64,000 nucleotides of DNA from Janibacter cremeus (lineage in GTDB: Bacteria; Actinomycetota; Actinomycetes; Actinomycetales; Dermatophilaceae), in assembly GCF_029395675.1 (NCBI RefSeq), contig NZ_CP115184.1:930001-994000 (forward strand), in the 5' to 3' direction. A model generated the notes under the pieces. It was not told the origin of the DNA. It did not search any database and saw only the letters and a list, made by a program, of their open reading frames with translations. Both the position numbers and the translations under genes were made by a program. How positions within the stretch are numbered: the first letter of the stretch is position 1; every line of letters begins with the position of its first letter. Positions 26,216 through 34,819 of the stretch are shown piece after piece.

Positions 26216-27142
26216 GTGAGCACGACCCCCATGGAGCGGGCCGTGCGGACCTGGCTGACGCAGCTGGACGTCGAGCGAGGAGTCTCCGCCCACACCCTGA
26301 CCGCCTACACCCGTGACGCACGGCGCTACCTCGACCACCTGGCGGCCCGGGGCGTCACCGCGCCCACCGAGGTCACCGAGGCCCACGTCGCCGACTTCCT
26401 CGCCTCGCTCCGCTCCGGTGACGACGAGCATCCGCCGCTGGCGGCCAGCTCGGCCGCCCGCTCCCTCACCGCCGTGCGCGGGCTGCACAGGTTCCTCGCC
26501 CTCGAGGGGCAGACCACCCACGACCCGGCCGAGGACGTCGCCCCGCCGGCGCCCCCTTCGCGCCTGCCCAAGGCCATCAGCGTCACGGAGGTCACCCGAC
26601 TGCTCGACGCGGCCGGTGCCGGCGACGGGGCACTGCCGCTGCGCGACCGGGCGCTGCTCGAGGTGCTGTACGGCACGGGGGCCCGGATCTCGGAGGCGGT
26701 CGGTCTCGACGTGGACGACCTCGACCTCGAGGTGGGAGCGGCCCGGCTCCTCGGCAAGGGCGGCAAGGAGCGGATCGTGCCGCTCGGCTCCTACGCCTGC
26801 GAGGCCGTGCAGGCCTGGCTGGTGCGCGGGCGGCCCGAGCTGGGGGCGAAGGGGAAGGCGGGCCCGGCGCTCTTCCTCAACCAGCGCGGTGCCCGCCTGT
26901 CGCGGCAGAGCGCCTGGGCCGTCATCACCGCAGCCGCGGAACGCGCCGGTCTGACCGGGCACGTCTCGCCGCACACCCTCCGGCACTCCTTCGCCACGCA
27001 CCTGCTCGAGGGGGGCGCCGATGTCCGCGTGGTCCAAGAGCTGCTCGGCCACGCCTCCGTGACGACCACGCAGATCTACACGATGGTGACCGTCCAGCAA
27101 CTGCGTGAGGTCTACGCACAGAGTCATCCCCGCGCGCGCTGA
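26216..27142 (+). CDS. xerD: Site-specific tyrosine recombinase XerD
   Basis: A 308-residue tyrosine recombinase of normal XerD length. The N-terminal SAM-like domain ([20 protein letters not shown]) is followed by the catalytic domain with Arg in [12 protein letters not shown], Lys in LLGKGGKER, HxLR in [11 protein letters not shown], His in [13 protein letters not shown] and the nucleophile Tyr in that same end. With XerC it resolves chromosome dimers at dif. GTG 26216 is chosen because the XerD fold begins there; the frame extends upstream without similarity. Its place before parA-scpAB marks it as the housekeeping copy, not a mobile integrase. Confidence 0.92.
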   Translation: MSTTPMERAVRTWLTQLDVERGVSAHTLTAYTRDARRYLDHLAARGVTAPTEVTEAHVADFLASLRSGDDEHPPLAASSAARSLTAVRGLHRFLALEGQTTHDPAEDVAPPAPPSRLPKAISVTEVTRLLDAAGAGDGALPLRDRALLEVLYGTGARISEAVGLDVDDLDLEVGAARLLGKGGKERIVPLGSYACEAVQAWLVRGRPELGAKGKAGPALFLNQRGARLSRQSAWAVITAAAERAGLTGHVSPHTLRHSFATHLLEGGADVRVVQELLGHASVTTTQIYTMVTVQQLREVYAQSHPRAR

Positions 27143-27167
27143 TAGTGTCATCGCTGATCGATCAGCG
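27143..27167 (+). promoter_or_regulatory. parA promoter with a 16-bp palindromic operator
   Basis: TAGTGT (27143-27148) directly follows the xerD stop codon. A perfect 16-bp palindrome, CGCTGATCGATCAGCG (27152-27167), covers the predicted transcription start, a position expected for repression. Confidence 0.5.
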
Positions 27168-27208
27168 AGACGCTGAACGCACGCGAGACGCGATGGAGTG
27201 ATCCGACT

Positions 27209-28096
27209 GTGGCATCCGAGGTGACGCCGCCGCTCGACATCGAGCACGAATGGACCCAGAACGGGCCGACCGGTCGACCCCTGCCGACCTTCCCGGAACC
27301 ACAGCCGTTGGACTCCCACGGCCCGGCACGCATCATCGCCATGTGCAACCAGAAGGGCGGCGTCGGCAAGACGACCACGACGATCAACCTCGGCGCAGCG
27401 CTCGTCGAGGCCGGCCGTCGTGTCCTGCTCGTCGACTTCGACCCGCAGGGTGCGCTGTCCGTCGGTCTCGGCGTGCCCACGCACTCGCTCGACACGACGA
27501 TCTACGACCTGCTCGTCTCCCGCGGCCACGACATCACCGAGATCATCCAGCACACCTCCGTCGAGGGCCTGGACGTCGCCCCGGCCAACATCGACCTGTC
27601 GGCCGCGGAGGTCCAGCTCGTCGGTGAGGTCGCCCGCGAGCAGATCCTGGCCCGCGTCCTGCGTCCAGTCGTCGACGACTACGACGTCATCCTCATCGAC
27701 TGCCAGCCCTCCCTCGGGCTGCTCACCGTCAACGCGCTGACCGCCGCCCACGGCGTGATCATCCCGCTGGAGACGGAGTACTTCGCCATGCGCGGCGTCG
27801 CCCTCCTCGTCGAGACGATCAACAAGATCACCGACCGGCTCAACCCCGCCCTGAGCATCGACGGGATCCTCGGGACGATGTACGACGGTCGCACCCTGCA
27901 CAGCCGCGAGGTCGTCGAGTCGGTTGTGGAGCACTTCGGCGACAAGGTCTTCCACACCGTCATCTCCCGGACGGTGAAGTTCCCCGACGCGACGCTCGCC
28001 GCCGAGCCGATCACCACCTACGCCACGGGCCACTCCGGCGCCAATGCCTACCGGCAGCTGGCCCGCGAGCTCATCTCGCGGGGCGGGTCTCCCTGA
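27209..28096 (+). CDS. ParA/Soj-family ATPase (orphan, scpAB-linked)
   Basis: A 295-residue ParA protein. After a 40-residue acidic/Pro-rich N-terminal extension comes the deviant Walker A QKGGVGKTTTTINL, then LVDFDPQGALS and the Walker B-like DVILIDCQPSLGLLT. ParA ATPases position chromosomes or protein complexes on the nucleoid. No parB follows; the gene is next to scpA and scpB, like M. tuberculosis Rv1708. The GTG at 27209 has a GGAG element 12 bases upstream. Its partner is unknown. Confidence 0.9.
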   Translation: MASEVTPPLDIEHEWTQNGPTGRPLPTFPEPQPLDSHGPARIIAMCNQKGGVGKTTTTINLGAALVEAGRRVLLVDFDPQGALSVGLGVPTHSLDTTIYDLLVSRGHDITEIIQHTSVEGLDVAPANIDLSAAEVQLVGEVAREQILARVLRPVVDDYDVILIDCQPSLGLLTVNALTAAHGVIIPLETEYFAMRGVALLVETINKITDRLNPALSIDGILGTMYDGRTLHSREVVESVVEHFGDKVFHTVISRTVKFPDATLAAEPITTYATGHSGANAYRQLARELISRGGSP

Positions 28097-28101
28097 CGGC
28101 C

Positions 28102-28986
28102 GTGGACGGCGCCGACACCGCGGTCCCCGGCGGGGTCATCACCACACGCGGGTCCGAGAAGGCCTTCACCGTCCACCTGGACAACTTCGAGGGTCCCTTC
28201 GACCTGCTGCTCGGCCTGATCTCCAAGCACCAGCTGGACATCACCGAGATCGCGCTGGCCAGGGTCACCGACGAGTTCATGGCGCACCTGCGCGCGCTGC
28301 AGGCGAGCGAGCCCGCGTGGGACCTGGGGCAGACCAGCGAGTTCCTGCTCGTCGCCGCGACGCTGCTCGACATCAAGGCCGCCCGGCTGCTGCCCGACAC
28401 CCGGGAGACGGACGAGGACGACCTCGAGCTGATCGAGGCCCGGGACCTGCTCTTCGCGCGGCTGCTGCAGTACCGCGCGTTCAAGGAGGTTGCCGACCAC
28501 GTCGAGGCGACGATGGCCACGACCGGCCGGATGACCCCGCGTCAGGCCGGCCTCGAGCCGCACCTCGCCACGCTCCTGCCGGAGCTGGTCATGAACGTCA
28601 CCCCCGAGCAGCTGGCCATGGTGGCCGCACGGACACTGACCCCCAAGGAGCCGGAGACCGTCGGCCTGACCCACCTGCACGCGTCTGCGGTGAGCGTGCG
28701 TGAGCAGGCGCTCCTCGTCGTCGACCGCCTGCGCACGGAGGGCGCGCTCTCCTTCCGGACGCTCGTCCGGGACGCGGACTCCACCCTGATGGTCGTCGCA
28801 CGATTCCTGGCGCTGCTGGAGCTCTTCCGCGACCAGCAGGTCGTCTTCGACCAGGCCGAGGCGCTCGGCGAGCTGGACGTGCGGTGGACCGGGAGCGAGG
28901 AGGGCACCGTGGACGTCGGTGCCGAGTTCGACGAGGGGGAGGCACCACCCCCTTCGCCCGATGATGGAGAGAGCAACGATGAGTGA
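28102..28986 (+). CDS. scpA: Segregation and condensation protein A
   Basis: A 294-residue kleisin that bridges the SMC heads. The N-terminal signature FEGPFDLLLGLISKHQLDIT and the C-terminal winged helix (TEGALSFRTLVRDADSTLMVVARFLALLELF) are clear. An acidic tail (EFDEGEAPPPSPDDGES) follows. GTG 28102 is 5 bases after the parA stop. scpB starts inside its last codons. With SMC and ScpB it forms the bacterial condensin. Confidence 0.95.
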   Translation: MDGADTAVPGGVITTRGSEKAFTVHLDNFEGPFDLLLGLISKHQLDITEIALARVTDEFMAHLRALQASEPAWDLGQTSEFLLVAATLLDIKAARLLPDTRETDEDDLELIEARDLLFARLLQYRAFKEVADHVEATMATTGRMTPRQAGLEPHLATLLPELVMNVTPEQLAMVAARTLTPKEPETVGLTHLHASAVSVREQALLVVDRLRTEGALSFRTLVRDADSTLMVVARFLALLELFRDQQVVFDQAEALGELDVRWTGSEEGTVDVGAEFDEGEAPPPSPDDGESNDE

Positions 28987-29629
28987 GCCCACCGACCACG
29001 CCGACCCGCCCGTGGAGGCGGACGTGCCCGAGCCCGAGGGCGAGGACGTCCAGGTCGCCTTCGACGTCGGCGAGCTGCCCGGGGGAGCGAAGGGGGCGAT
29101 CGAGGCCGTCCTCATGGTCGTCGAGGAGCCCGTGACCGACGTCGCGCTGGCGTCCGTGCTCGAGCTCCCCGTCGAGGAGGTGCGCGCCGTCCTGGCGGAG
29201 ATCGAGGACCAGTACTCCGGCGGGGAGCACGGCTTCACCGTCCGCAACGTCGGCGGCGGGTGGCGCTTCTACAGCCACGCGGCCTACGCGCCGGTCGTCG
29301 AGCGCTTCGTCCTCGACGGGCAGCAGGCGAAGCTGACCAGGGCCTCGCTGGAGACCCTGGCGGTCATCGCCTACCGCCAGCCGGTCTCGCGGGCCCGGGT
29401 CGGAGCCGTGCGCGGGGTCAACGTCGACGGCGTGGTGCGTACCCTGCTGACACGCGGCCTGATCACGGAGGTCACCAAGGACGAGGAGTCCGGTGCGACC
29501 CTCTACGGGACGACCGCCTACTTCCTCGAGCGGATGGGGCTGAACTCCCTGGACGACCTGCCCCCGCTCGCCCCCTACCTTCCCGATGCCGCAGTGCTCG
29601 ACGATCTCGTGAGTGAGGCCCGACCATGA
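28979..29629 (+). CDS. scpB: Segregation and condensation protein B
   Basis: A 216-residue protein with two winged-helix domains. Recognisable segments are GAIEAVLMVVEEPVTDVALA, ASLETLAVIAYRQPVSRARV and the ending GTTAYFLERMGLNSLDDLPP. It dimerises and binds ScpA in the SMC complex. The first 30 residues are acidic and variable. ATG 28979 is preceded by GGAGAG and overlaps scpA by 8 bases; the rluB ATG overlaps its own stop. Confidence 0.95.
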   Translation: MSEPTDHADPPVEADVPEPEGEDVQVAFDVGELPGGAKGAIEAVLMVVEEPVTDVALASVLELPVEEVRAVLAEIEDQYSGGEHGFTVRNVGGGWRFYSHAAYAPVVERFVLDGQQAKLTRASLETLAVIAYRQPVSRARVGAVRGVNVDGVVRTLLTRGLITEVTKDEESGATLYGTTAYFLERMGLNSLDDLPPLAPYLPDAAVLDDLVSEARP

Positions 29630-30552
29630 CACCGCCCAGCAACCGACGCCCTTCCGGCGGATCCGGCGCACCCAGCGGCCGCGGACCCAACCGCGGCCCC
29701 GGTCAGCGCCGGCGTGGCCAAGGAGGTCGCCAGCAGCCCGAGCGCGGCACCACCGGGCGCACCCGGCCCGGGCAGCCCGACCTCGCCCCGCCGGAGCCCA
29801 CGGGCCCGCAGATCGACGTCCACGACCCCAAGGGCACCCGGCTGCAGAAGGTCCTCGCCGCGGCGGGCATCGGCTCGCGCCGGGCGTGCGAGCAGCTGAT
29901 CACCGACGGCCGCGTCATGGTCGACGGCCACGTGGTCACCGAGCTCGGCGTGCGGGTCGACCCCCTCAACCAGACGGTGCACGTCGACGGCGAGCGGGTG
30001 CAGCTGGACGAGTCGCGCGTGTACCTCGCCTTCAACAAGCCCGTCGGTGTCGTCACGACGATGTCCGACGAGCTCGGTCGGCTCAGCATCGGCGACTACG
30101 TCGCGGGGCGGCCCGAGCGCCTCTTCCACGTCGGCCGGCTCGACGCCGACACGGAGGGCCTGCTCATCCTCACCAACGACGGGGACCTGGCCCACCGACT
30201 CCAGCACCCCGCCCACGGTGTGCTCAAGACCTACGTCGCCGAGGTGCCCGGCCCGGTCGCCAAGGACCTGGGCAAGCGCCTGCGCGAGGGCATCGAGCTC
30301 GACGACGGGCCGGTCTCGGTCGACTCCTTCCGGATCATCGACTCGCGCCCCGGCAAGGCGATCGTCGAGGTGATCCTCCACGAGGGGCGCAAGCACATCG
30401 TGCGGCGCATGCTCGAGCAGGTCGGTCACCCGGTGCTGTCCCTCGTGCGCACGCAGGTCGGTCCGATCACGCTCGGCTCGACGAAGTCCGGCCGGTGGCG
30501 GCCGCTGAACCGCGACGAGATCGGCAAGCTGTACAAGGCCGCGGGGCTGTGA
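29626..30552 (+). CDS. rluB: 23S rRNA pseudouridine synthase, RluB/RsuA family
   Basis: A 308-residue enzyme. The first 65 residues are a disordered Gly/Arg/Pro/Gln-rich extension (RRPSGGSGAPSGRGPNRG). An S4 RNA-binding domain follows (RLQKVLAAAGIGSRRACEQL), then the catalytic domain with the active Asp in VGRLDADTEGLLILTNDG. It isomerises a uridine in large-subunit rRNA; the exact site (2605 in the E. coli case) is inferred. The gene order scpA-scpB-rluB-(tyrA)-cmk-der is conserved in actinobacteria. Confidence 0.93.
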   Translation: MTPPSNRRPSGGSGAPSGRGPNRGPGQRRRGQGGRQQPERGTTGRTRPGQPDLAPPEPTGPQIDVHDPKGTRLQKVLAAAGIGSRRACEQLITDGRVMVDGHVVTELGVRVDPLNQTVHVDGERVQLDESRVYLAFNKPVGVVTTMSDELGRLSIGDYVAGRPERLFHVGRLDADTEGLLILTNDGDLAHRLQHPAHGVLKTYVAEVPGPVAKDLGKRLREGIELDDGPVSVDSFRIIDSRPGKAIVEVILHEGRKHIVRRMLEQVGHPVLSLVRTQVGPITLGSTKSGRWRPLNRDEIGKLYKAAGL

Positions 30553-31676
30553 CGACCTCGGCAGAGGCGAAGGGGGCCGCCTCCGGCCTCCCACCCGTGC
30601 ACATCGTCGGCGCCGGGCTGATCGGCACGAGCGCCGGACTGGCCCTCCGGGGAGTCGGCGTGGACGTCTCCCTCGAGGACCAGTCCGAGACCTCGGTGGC
30701 GCTGGCCCGTGACCTCGGCGCCGGCAGGATCACCGGCGAGGTCTCACCCGGACTCGTGGTCGTCGCCACGCCCCCGGACGTCGCGCCCGGGATCGTGGTG
30801 GAGTCGTTGCGCCGGTGGCCGGAGGCCGTCGTCACGGACGTCACCTCGGTCAAGCAGGTCATCCTCGCCGACGTCGTGCGCGCCGGCGTGCCCATCGACC
30901 GGTACATCGGGTCCCACCCGATGGCCGGGCGCGAGCGCTCGGGCGCCATCAGCGGCCGCGCCGACCTCTTCGAGGGCCGGTCCTGGGTGCTCTGCCCGCA
31001 CGAGACCACCGACCCCCGGGCCACCGAGCTCGTGGCCCGCCTCGCCCGGGCGACGGGTGCCGCGGTGCGCACGCTCAGCCCGCCGGACCACGACGCCGCC
31101 GTCGCCGCCGTCTCGCACGTGCCCCAGGTCGCCGCCTCGCTCGTCGCCGCCCGCCTGGAGCACCTGAGCGAGCAGGCCATCGGTCTCGCCGGCCAGGGCG
31201 TGCGCGATGTCACCCGGATCGCCGCCAGCGACCCGGGCCTGTGGACGCAGATCCTGTCCGGCAACGCACCCGCCGTGGCAGCGATCCTGCGCGACCTGTC
31301 CGCGGACCTCACCCGTGTCGTCGGCGCCCTGGACGCCCTGGGTGACAGCGAGGACGACGTGGCCGATGCACCCGGCGCCCGTGCCGTCCTGGCGCGCAGC
31401 ATCGCCGACGGCAACGCCGGCCACTCGCGCCTGCCGGGCAAGCACGGTGCGGGGACGGCCGCATACTCGGTCGTCAGCGTCGTCGTCGACGACAGCCCCG
31501 GAGAGCTGGCCCGGCTGCTCGTCGAGATCGGCGAGGAAGGCGTCAACCTCGAGGACCTGCGCCTCGACCACGGCATCGGGCTGCCCTTCGGACTCGCCGA
31601 GGTCCACGTGCTGCCCCAGGTCGCGGGGCCCCTCACCGAGGCCCTGCAGTCGCGGGGCTGGCAGATCCACAGCTGA
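30549..31676 (+). CDS. tyrA: Prephenate dehydrogenase with ACT domain
   Basis: A 375-residue enzyme of tyrosine synthesis. The NAD-binding loop is VHIVGAGLIGTSAGLAL, the substrate region contains GSHPMAGRERSG, and TEL...PPDHDAAVAAVSHVPQ supplies the conserved His. Residues about 300-375 form an ACT domain (SVVVDDSPGELARLLVEIGE) that probably gives tyrosine feedback control. It converts prephenate to 4-hydroxyphenylpyruvate. GTG 30549 overlaps the rluB stop. Its insertion between rluB and cmk is a local operon feature. Confidence 0.93.
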   Translation: MTTSAEAKGAASGLPPVHIVGAGLIGTSAGLALRGVGVDVSLEDQSETSVALARDLGAGRITGEVSPGLVVVATPPDVAPGIVVESLRRWPEAVVTDVTSVKQVILADVVRAGVPIDRYIGSHPMAGRERSGAISGRADLFEGRSWVLCPHETTDPRATELVARLARATGAAVRTLSPPDHDAAVAAVSHVPQVAASLVAARLEHLSEQAIGLAGQGVRDVTRIAASDPGLWTQILSGNAPAVAAILRDLSADLTRVVGALDALGDSEDDVADAPGARAVLARSIADGNAGHSRLPGKHGAGTAAYSVVSVVVDDSPGELARLLVEIGEEGVNLEDLRLDHGIGLPFGLAEVHVLPQVAGPLTEALQSRGWQIHS

Positions 31677-31684
31677 GCACCGAC

Positions 31685-31701
31685 TAGGCTGACCCCTCGT
31701 G
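31685..31701 (+). promoter_or_regulatory. Leaderless promoter of cmk
   Basis: TAGGCT (31685-31690) lies 8 nt before the cmk GTG at 31699, just after the tyrA stop codon. No ribosome binding site is seen. Confidence 0.5.
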
Positions 31702-32397
31702 ACCAGCCAGCCCACCCCCTTCGTCATTGCCGTCGACGGACCCTCCGGATCGGGGAAGTCGAGTGTCTCGAGGACCGTCGCCAGCACGATCGGCGCCGGC
31801 TACCTGGACACGGGGGCGATGTACCGGGCCCTGACGTGGTGGTGCCTGCACGACGAGGTCGACCTGCTCGACCACGAGGCCGTCGCCGCAGCAGCACGGT
31901 CGCTGCCGCTGGAGATCGGGGACGACCCCGTGGCGCCGTGCGTGCACGTCGACGGCACCGACGTCGCCGAGGAGATCCGCAGCAGCGGGATCTCCTCGCA
32001 GGTCTCGCGGGTGGCCACCGTGCCGGCCGTGCGTACCGAGATGCGCCGTCGCCAACGGGCGCTCATCGACGACATCGCGGCCCGCAGGGGTGCGTGCGTC
32101 GCCGAGGGGCGGGACATCACCACCGTGGTCGCTCCCGACGCGCACGTGCGCATCCTGCTCACCGCGAGCGAGGAGGCGCGGCTGCGTCGCCGCTCGCTCG
32201 AGGTGCACGGTGCCAGCGACGAGGCCGCCATCGCCGCCACGCGCGACCAGGTGGTGCGCCGTGACCGTGACGACTCGACCGTCTCCCAGTTCACCGTGGC
32301 CGCTGACGGTGTCGTCGTGGTGGACACCTCGGAGCTGGACTTCGACGGCTCGGTGGACGCCGTCATGGCCGTGGTCCGCGCCGCCCGGGCGAGCTGA
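31699..32397 (+). CDS. cmk: Cytidylate kinase
   Basis: A 232-residue P-loop kinase phosphorylating CMP/dCMP. The P-loop is [14 protein letters not shown]; the substrate pocket is seen in [12 protein letters not shown], and [11 protein letters not shown] is the family's EGRDIGTVV-type segment. A basic lid lies in [11 protein letters not shown]. The GTG 31699 is preceded by a leaderless-type -10. It is followed by der after 73 bases that contain a small GTCATCG hairpin, so partial uncoupling is possible. Confidence 0.95.
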   Translation: MTSQPTPFVIAVDGPSGSGKSSVSRTVASTIGAGYLDTGAMYRALTWWCLHDEVDLLDHEAVAAAARSLPLEIGDDPVAPCVHVDGTDVAEEIRSSGISSQVSRVATVPAVRTEMRRRQRALIDDIAARRGACVAEGRDITTVVAPDAHVRILLTASEEARLRRRSLEVHGASDEAAIAATRDQVVRRDRDDSTVSQFTVAADGVVVVDTSELDFDGSVDAVMAVVRAARAS

Positions 32398-32470
32398 GCG
32401 CGACGAGTCCGGTCATCGGCCCGATGACTGCGACAATGTGCACAACCCCACCGATTTCACCAGGAGCACC

Positions 32471-33949
32471 GTGGACACCACCCCCGAGCCGACCGACGCC
32501 GGTCACGACCAGCACGCCGAGGGCGTCGAGCGCGTCCTGCGCGCGGGTCTGGACGACTTCGAGCTGACGCCGGAGGACCGGGCGCTCATCGACGGCTTCC
32601 AGGAGTCGTCGGAGGAGGCCCCCAGCGGCCCGCTCCCCGTCGTCGCGATCATCGGACGGCCGAATGTCGGCAAGTCGACGCTCGTCAACCGCATCCTGCG
32701 CCGCCGCGAGGCGGTCGTGGAGGACACGCCGGGCGTCACCCGGGACCGCGTCGCCTACGAGGCGGAGTGGGCCGGACGCGACTTCACGCTGCTCGACACG
32801 GGCGGCTGGGAGATCGGTGCCGAGGGGATCAACCTGCGGGTGGCCGAGCAGGCCGAGATCGCCATCGAGATGGCCGACGTCGTCATCTTCGTCGTCGACG
32901 CCATCGTCGGCGCCACCGACGACGACGAGGCGGTCGTCCGGCTGCTGCGCCGCTCGGGCAAGCCGGTGGTGCTCGTGGCCAACAAGGTCGACGACCAGCG
33001 TTTCGAGGCCGACGCCGCTGCTTTGTGGAACCTCGGTCTCGGTGAGCCGATGCCCCTGTCCGCCCTCCACGGACGGGGGAGCGGCGATGTCCTCGACGCC
33101 GTCCTCGACGTCCTCCCGGAGGTCTCCGCCACGGGCACGGCCCCGATGGCGGGCGGGCCGCGGCGGGTCGCGCTCCTGGGCCGACCCAACGTCGGCAAGT
33201 CGAGTCTGCTCAACCGCCTCGCCGGGGAGGACCGGGTGGTCGTCGACGACGTCGCCGGGACCACCCGCGACCCGGTCGACGAGATCATCGAGCTCGGTGG
33301 CCGTCCGTGGAAGTTCGTCGACACCGCCGGTATCCGTCGTCGGGTCAAGCACACGCGTGGCGCGGACTTCTACGCGTCGCTGCGCACCCAGGCGGCACTG
33401 GAGAAGGCCGAGGTCGCGGTGGTGCTCATCGACACCCACGAGCCGATCACGGAGCAGGACCTGCGGATCATCAGCCAGGTCGTGGAGAGCGGTCGGGCAC
33501 TGGTCATCGCCTACAACAAGTGGGACCTGCTCGACGAGGAGCGGCGCTACTACCTCGAGAAGGAGATCGACCGGGAGCTCATCCAGGTCACCTGGGCGCC
33601 GCGCGTGAACGTCTCGGCCCTCACCGGTCGCCACGTCGAGAAGCTCACTCCCGCCCTGGACACCGCCCTGGACTCGTGGGACAGCCGGATCCCGACCTCC
33701 CGCCTCAACGGGATGCTCGGCGAGATCGTGGCGGGCCACCCGCACCCCGTGCGTGGGGGCAAGCAGCCGCGGATCCTCTTCGCGACCCAGGCGTCCACCC
33801 GGCCGCCGCGTTTCGTCATCTTCGCGTCGGGGTTCCTCGAGGCCGGGTACCGGCGCTTCCTGGAGCGTCGCCTGCGCGAGGAGTTCGGCTTCGAGGGCAC
33901 GCCCATCGAGATCTCGGTGAGGGTGCGCGAGAAGCGCCGCCGGCGCTGA
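32471..33949 (+). CDS. der: Ribosome-assembly GTPase Der (EngA)
   Basis: A 492-residue protein with two tandem GTPase domains, the hallmark of Der: [12 protein letters not shown] with DTPGVTRD and LDTGGWE in the first, [12 protein letters not shown] with DVAGTTRD and VDTAGIRR in the second, then a C-terminal KH-like domain ([19 protein letters not shown]). It helps mature the 50S subunit. A 55-residue acidic N-terminal extension is present. GTG 32471 follows AGGAG. Confidence 0.97.
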   Translation: MDTTPEPTDAGHDQHAEGVERVLRAGLDDFELTPEDRALIDGFQESSEEAPSGPLPVVAIIGRPNVGKSTLVNRILRRREAVVEDTPGVTRDRVAYEAEWAGRDFTLLDTGGWEIGAEGINLRVAEQAEIAIEMADVVIFVVDAIVGATDDDEAVVRLLRRSGKPVVLVANKVDDQRFEADAAALWNLGLGEPMPLSALHGRGSGDVLDAVLDVLPEVSATGTAPMAGGPRRVALLGRPNVGKSSLLNRLAGEDRVVVDDVAGTTRDPVDEIIELGGRPWKFVDTAGIRRRVKHTRGADFYASLRTQAALEKAEVAVVLIDTHEPITEQDLRIISQVVESGRALVIAYNKWDLLDEERRYYLEKEIDRELIQVTWAPRVNVSALTGRHVEKLTPALDTALDSWDSRIPTSRLNGMLGEIVAGHPHPVRGGKQPRILFATQASTRPPRFVIFASGFLEAGYRRFLERRLREEFGFEGTPIEISVRVREKRRRR

Positions 33950-34048
33950 GCTCCGCTCCGCCAGTGGGTCGCCGGGACACGCCACGGGTCGATTGGGACG
34001 GCGTGGCCCGCGTGGGATAAGGTGACGTGGCTCCTGACGGAGCAGCCA

Positions 34049-34122
34049 CGGGCTGTGGCGCAGTTTGGTAGCGCACGTGACTGGGGGTCACGGGGTCGCA
34101 GGTTCAAATCCTGTCAGCCCGA
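34049..34122 (+). tRNA. tRNA-Pro (GGG)
   Basis: A 74-nt cloverleaf. The acceptor stem pairs CGGGCTG with CAGCCCG; the D arm is GCGC-AGTTTGGTA-GCGC, the anticodon arm CGTGA-CTGGGGG-TCACG with GGG at 34083-34085, and the T arm carries GGTTCAAATCC. The discriminator is A and CCA is not encoded. It decodes CCC and, by wobble, CCT proline codons. It marks the boundary to the nitrite/NO cluster. Confidence 0.95.
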
Positions 34123-34145
34123 CCGGGTGATGTCCCGCGACATCA

Positions 34146-34184
34146 GCGACGGCCGGCCCTGCTTCGTGCAGGTCCGGCCGTCGC
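34146..34184. terminator. Terminator between tRNA-Pro and the DUF2249 gene
   Basis: An outer 11-bp stem (34146-34156 with 34174-34184) contains an inner 5-bp stem (CCTGC / GCAGG) and a TTCGT loop. It lies between convergent genes and can serve both strands. Confidence 0.75.
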
Positions 34185-34218
34185 CGTTCCGCGGGGGCGG
34201 TGCGCCCGCGCCCTCGTC

Positions 34219-34455
34219 TCAGACCGTCGGACGACCGATCCGCACGCGCCAGACCTCGGGCCCCTGCTCGAGGTAGTCCCAGGTGAACTGGTCCGTGTAC
34301 TCGGCGTCGAACTGGTAGTAGAGGGGCTTCGGGTCGTGGTCGTTGACCAGCTCGAAGCCCGATCCCGGGGCCAGTGCGTGGTACGTCTCCAGGATCAGGG
34401 TGTGGCGCTGGGCCGGGGCCTCCGCGCGGACATCGAGCTGCTGGTCGGTGCTCAT
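34219..34455 (-). CDS. DUF2249-domain protein
   Basis: A 78-residue single-domain protein with the DUF2249 pattern: HTLILETYHALAPGSGFELVNDHDPKPLYYQF near the start and GPEVWRVRIGR at the end. DUF2249 proteins are often found with nitrite/NO reductases, hemerythrins and NnrS, and belong to the TusA-like structural class; the biochemical role is unknown. ATG 34455 follows GAAGGAGAG. It overlaps the upstream small gene by 4 bases. It ends next to the bidirectional terminator. Confidence 0.8.
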   Translation of the reverse strand: MSTDQQLDVRAEAPAQRHTLILETYHALAPGSGFELVNDHDPKPLYYQFDAEYTDQFTWDYLEQGPEVWRVRIGRPTV

Positions 34456-34712
34456 GCTCTCTCCTTCGGTGCTTGTGTGGGTGGAGCTCCCGCCTCTGCG
34501 GGCAGTCGGGCGAGGAAGTGCATGAGTCCGTTGACCCGCTCGGCCTCGCGCGGGTGCGAGTCGCGCAGCACCCACCACGCCCGCGCCGCCAGACGGCTCG
34601 CGGCGTCCGGGTGACCGTGCTGACCCAGCGCGCGCAGCGCCTTGAGAGCGACCTCGACCGTGCCGTCCAGGGCCGCATCCGGCGACTGGGCGTGCGGGGC
34701 GTCAGGTGCCAT
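34452..34712 (-). CDS. Small hypothetical protein cotranscribed with DUF2249
   Basis: An 86-residue, Ala/Arg-rich helical protein (DGTVEVALKALRALGQHGHP, DAASRLAARAWWVLRDSHP, ERVNGLMHFLARL). I do not recognise a family. The His- and Trp-containing helices look like short helical repeats rather than a membrane protein. ATG 34712 is preceded by GAGGGAGA. Its stop overlaps the DUF2249 start, and a perfect palindromic site lies 17 bases upstream, so both genes probably answer to one regulator, likely nitrite or NO related given the neighbours. Confidence 0.65.
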   Translation of the reverse strand: MAPDAPHAQSPDAALDGTVEVALKALRALGQHGHPDAASRLAARAWWVLRDSHPREAERVNGLMHFLARLPAEAGAPPTQAPKERA

Positions 34713-34728
34713 GCGTCTCCCTCGTCAT

Positions 34729-34752
34729 TAAACACGGTCAATCCCGTGTTTA
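34729..34752 (-). promoter_or_regulatory. Palindromic operator of the DUF2249 operon
   Basis: TAAACACGG (34729-34737) and CCGTGTTTA (34744-34752) form perfect 9-bp half-sites around a 6-nt spacer. On the minus strand a TATAAA hexamer overlaps the outer half-site. The pattern suits a dimeric repressor such as an Rrf2/NsrR or similar regulator; the protein is not encoded nearby. Confidence 0.65.
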
Positions 34753-34819
34753 TACGCGCACGTTACCGCACCACTCTGCCCGGGCGACAGCGGTCGCCTC
34801 CCACGGCAGGCACGAGGGC

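Noticed and set aside
26216..27142. Tyrosine recombinase read as an integrase of a mobile element near tRNA-Pro
   Set aside because: Length, sequence and the parA-scpAB context are those of housekeeping XerD, and it lies 7 kb from the tRNA gene.
27152..27167. Palindrome as a parS centromere site
   Set aside because: It does not match the conserved parS sequence and is placed on a promoter; an operator is more likely.
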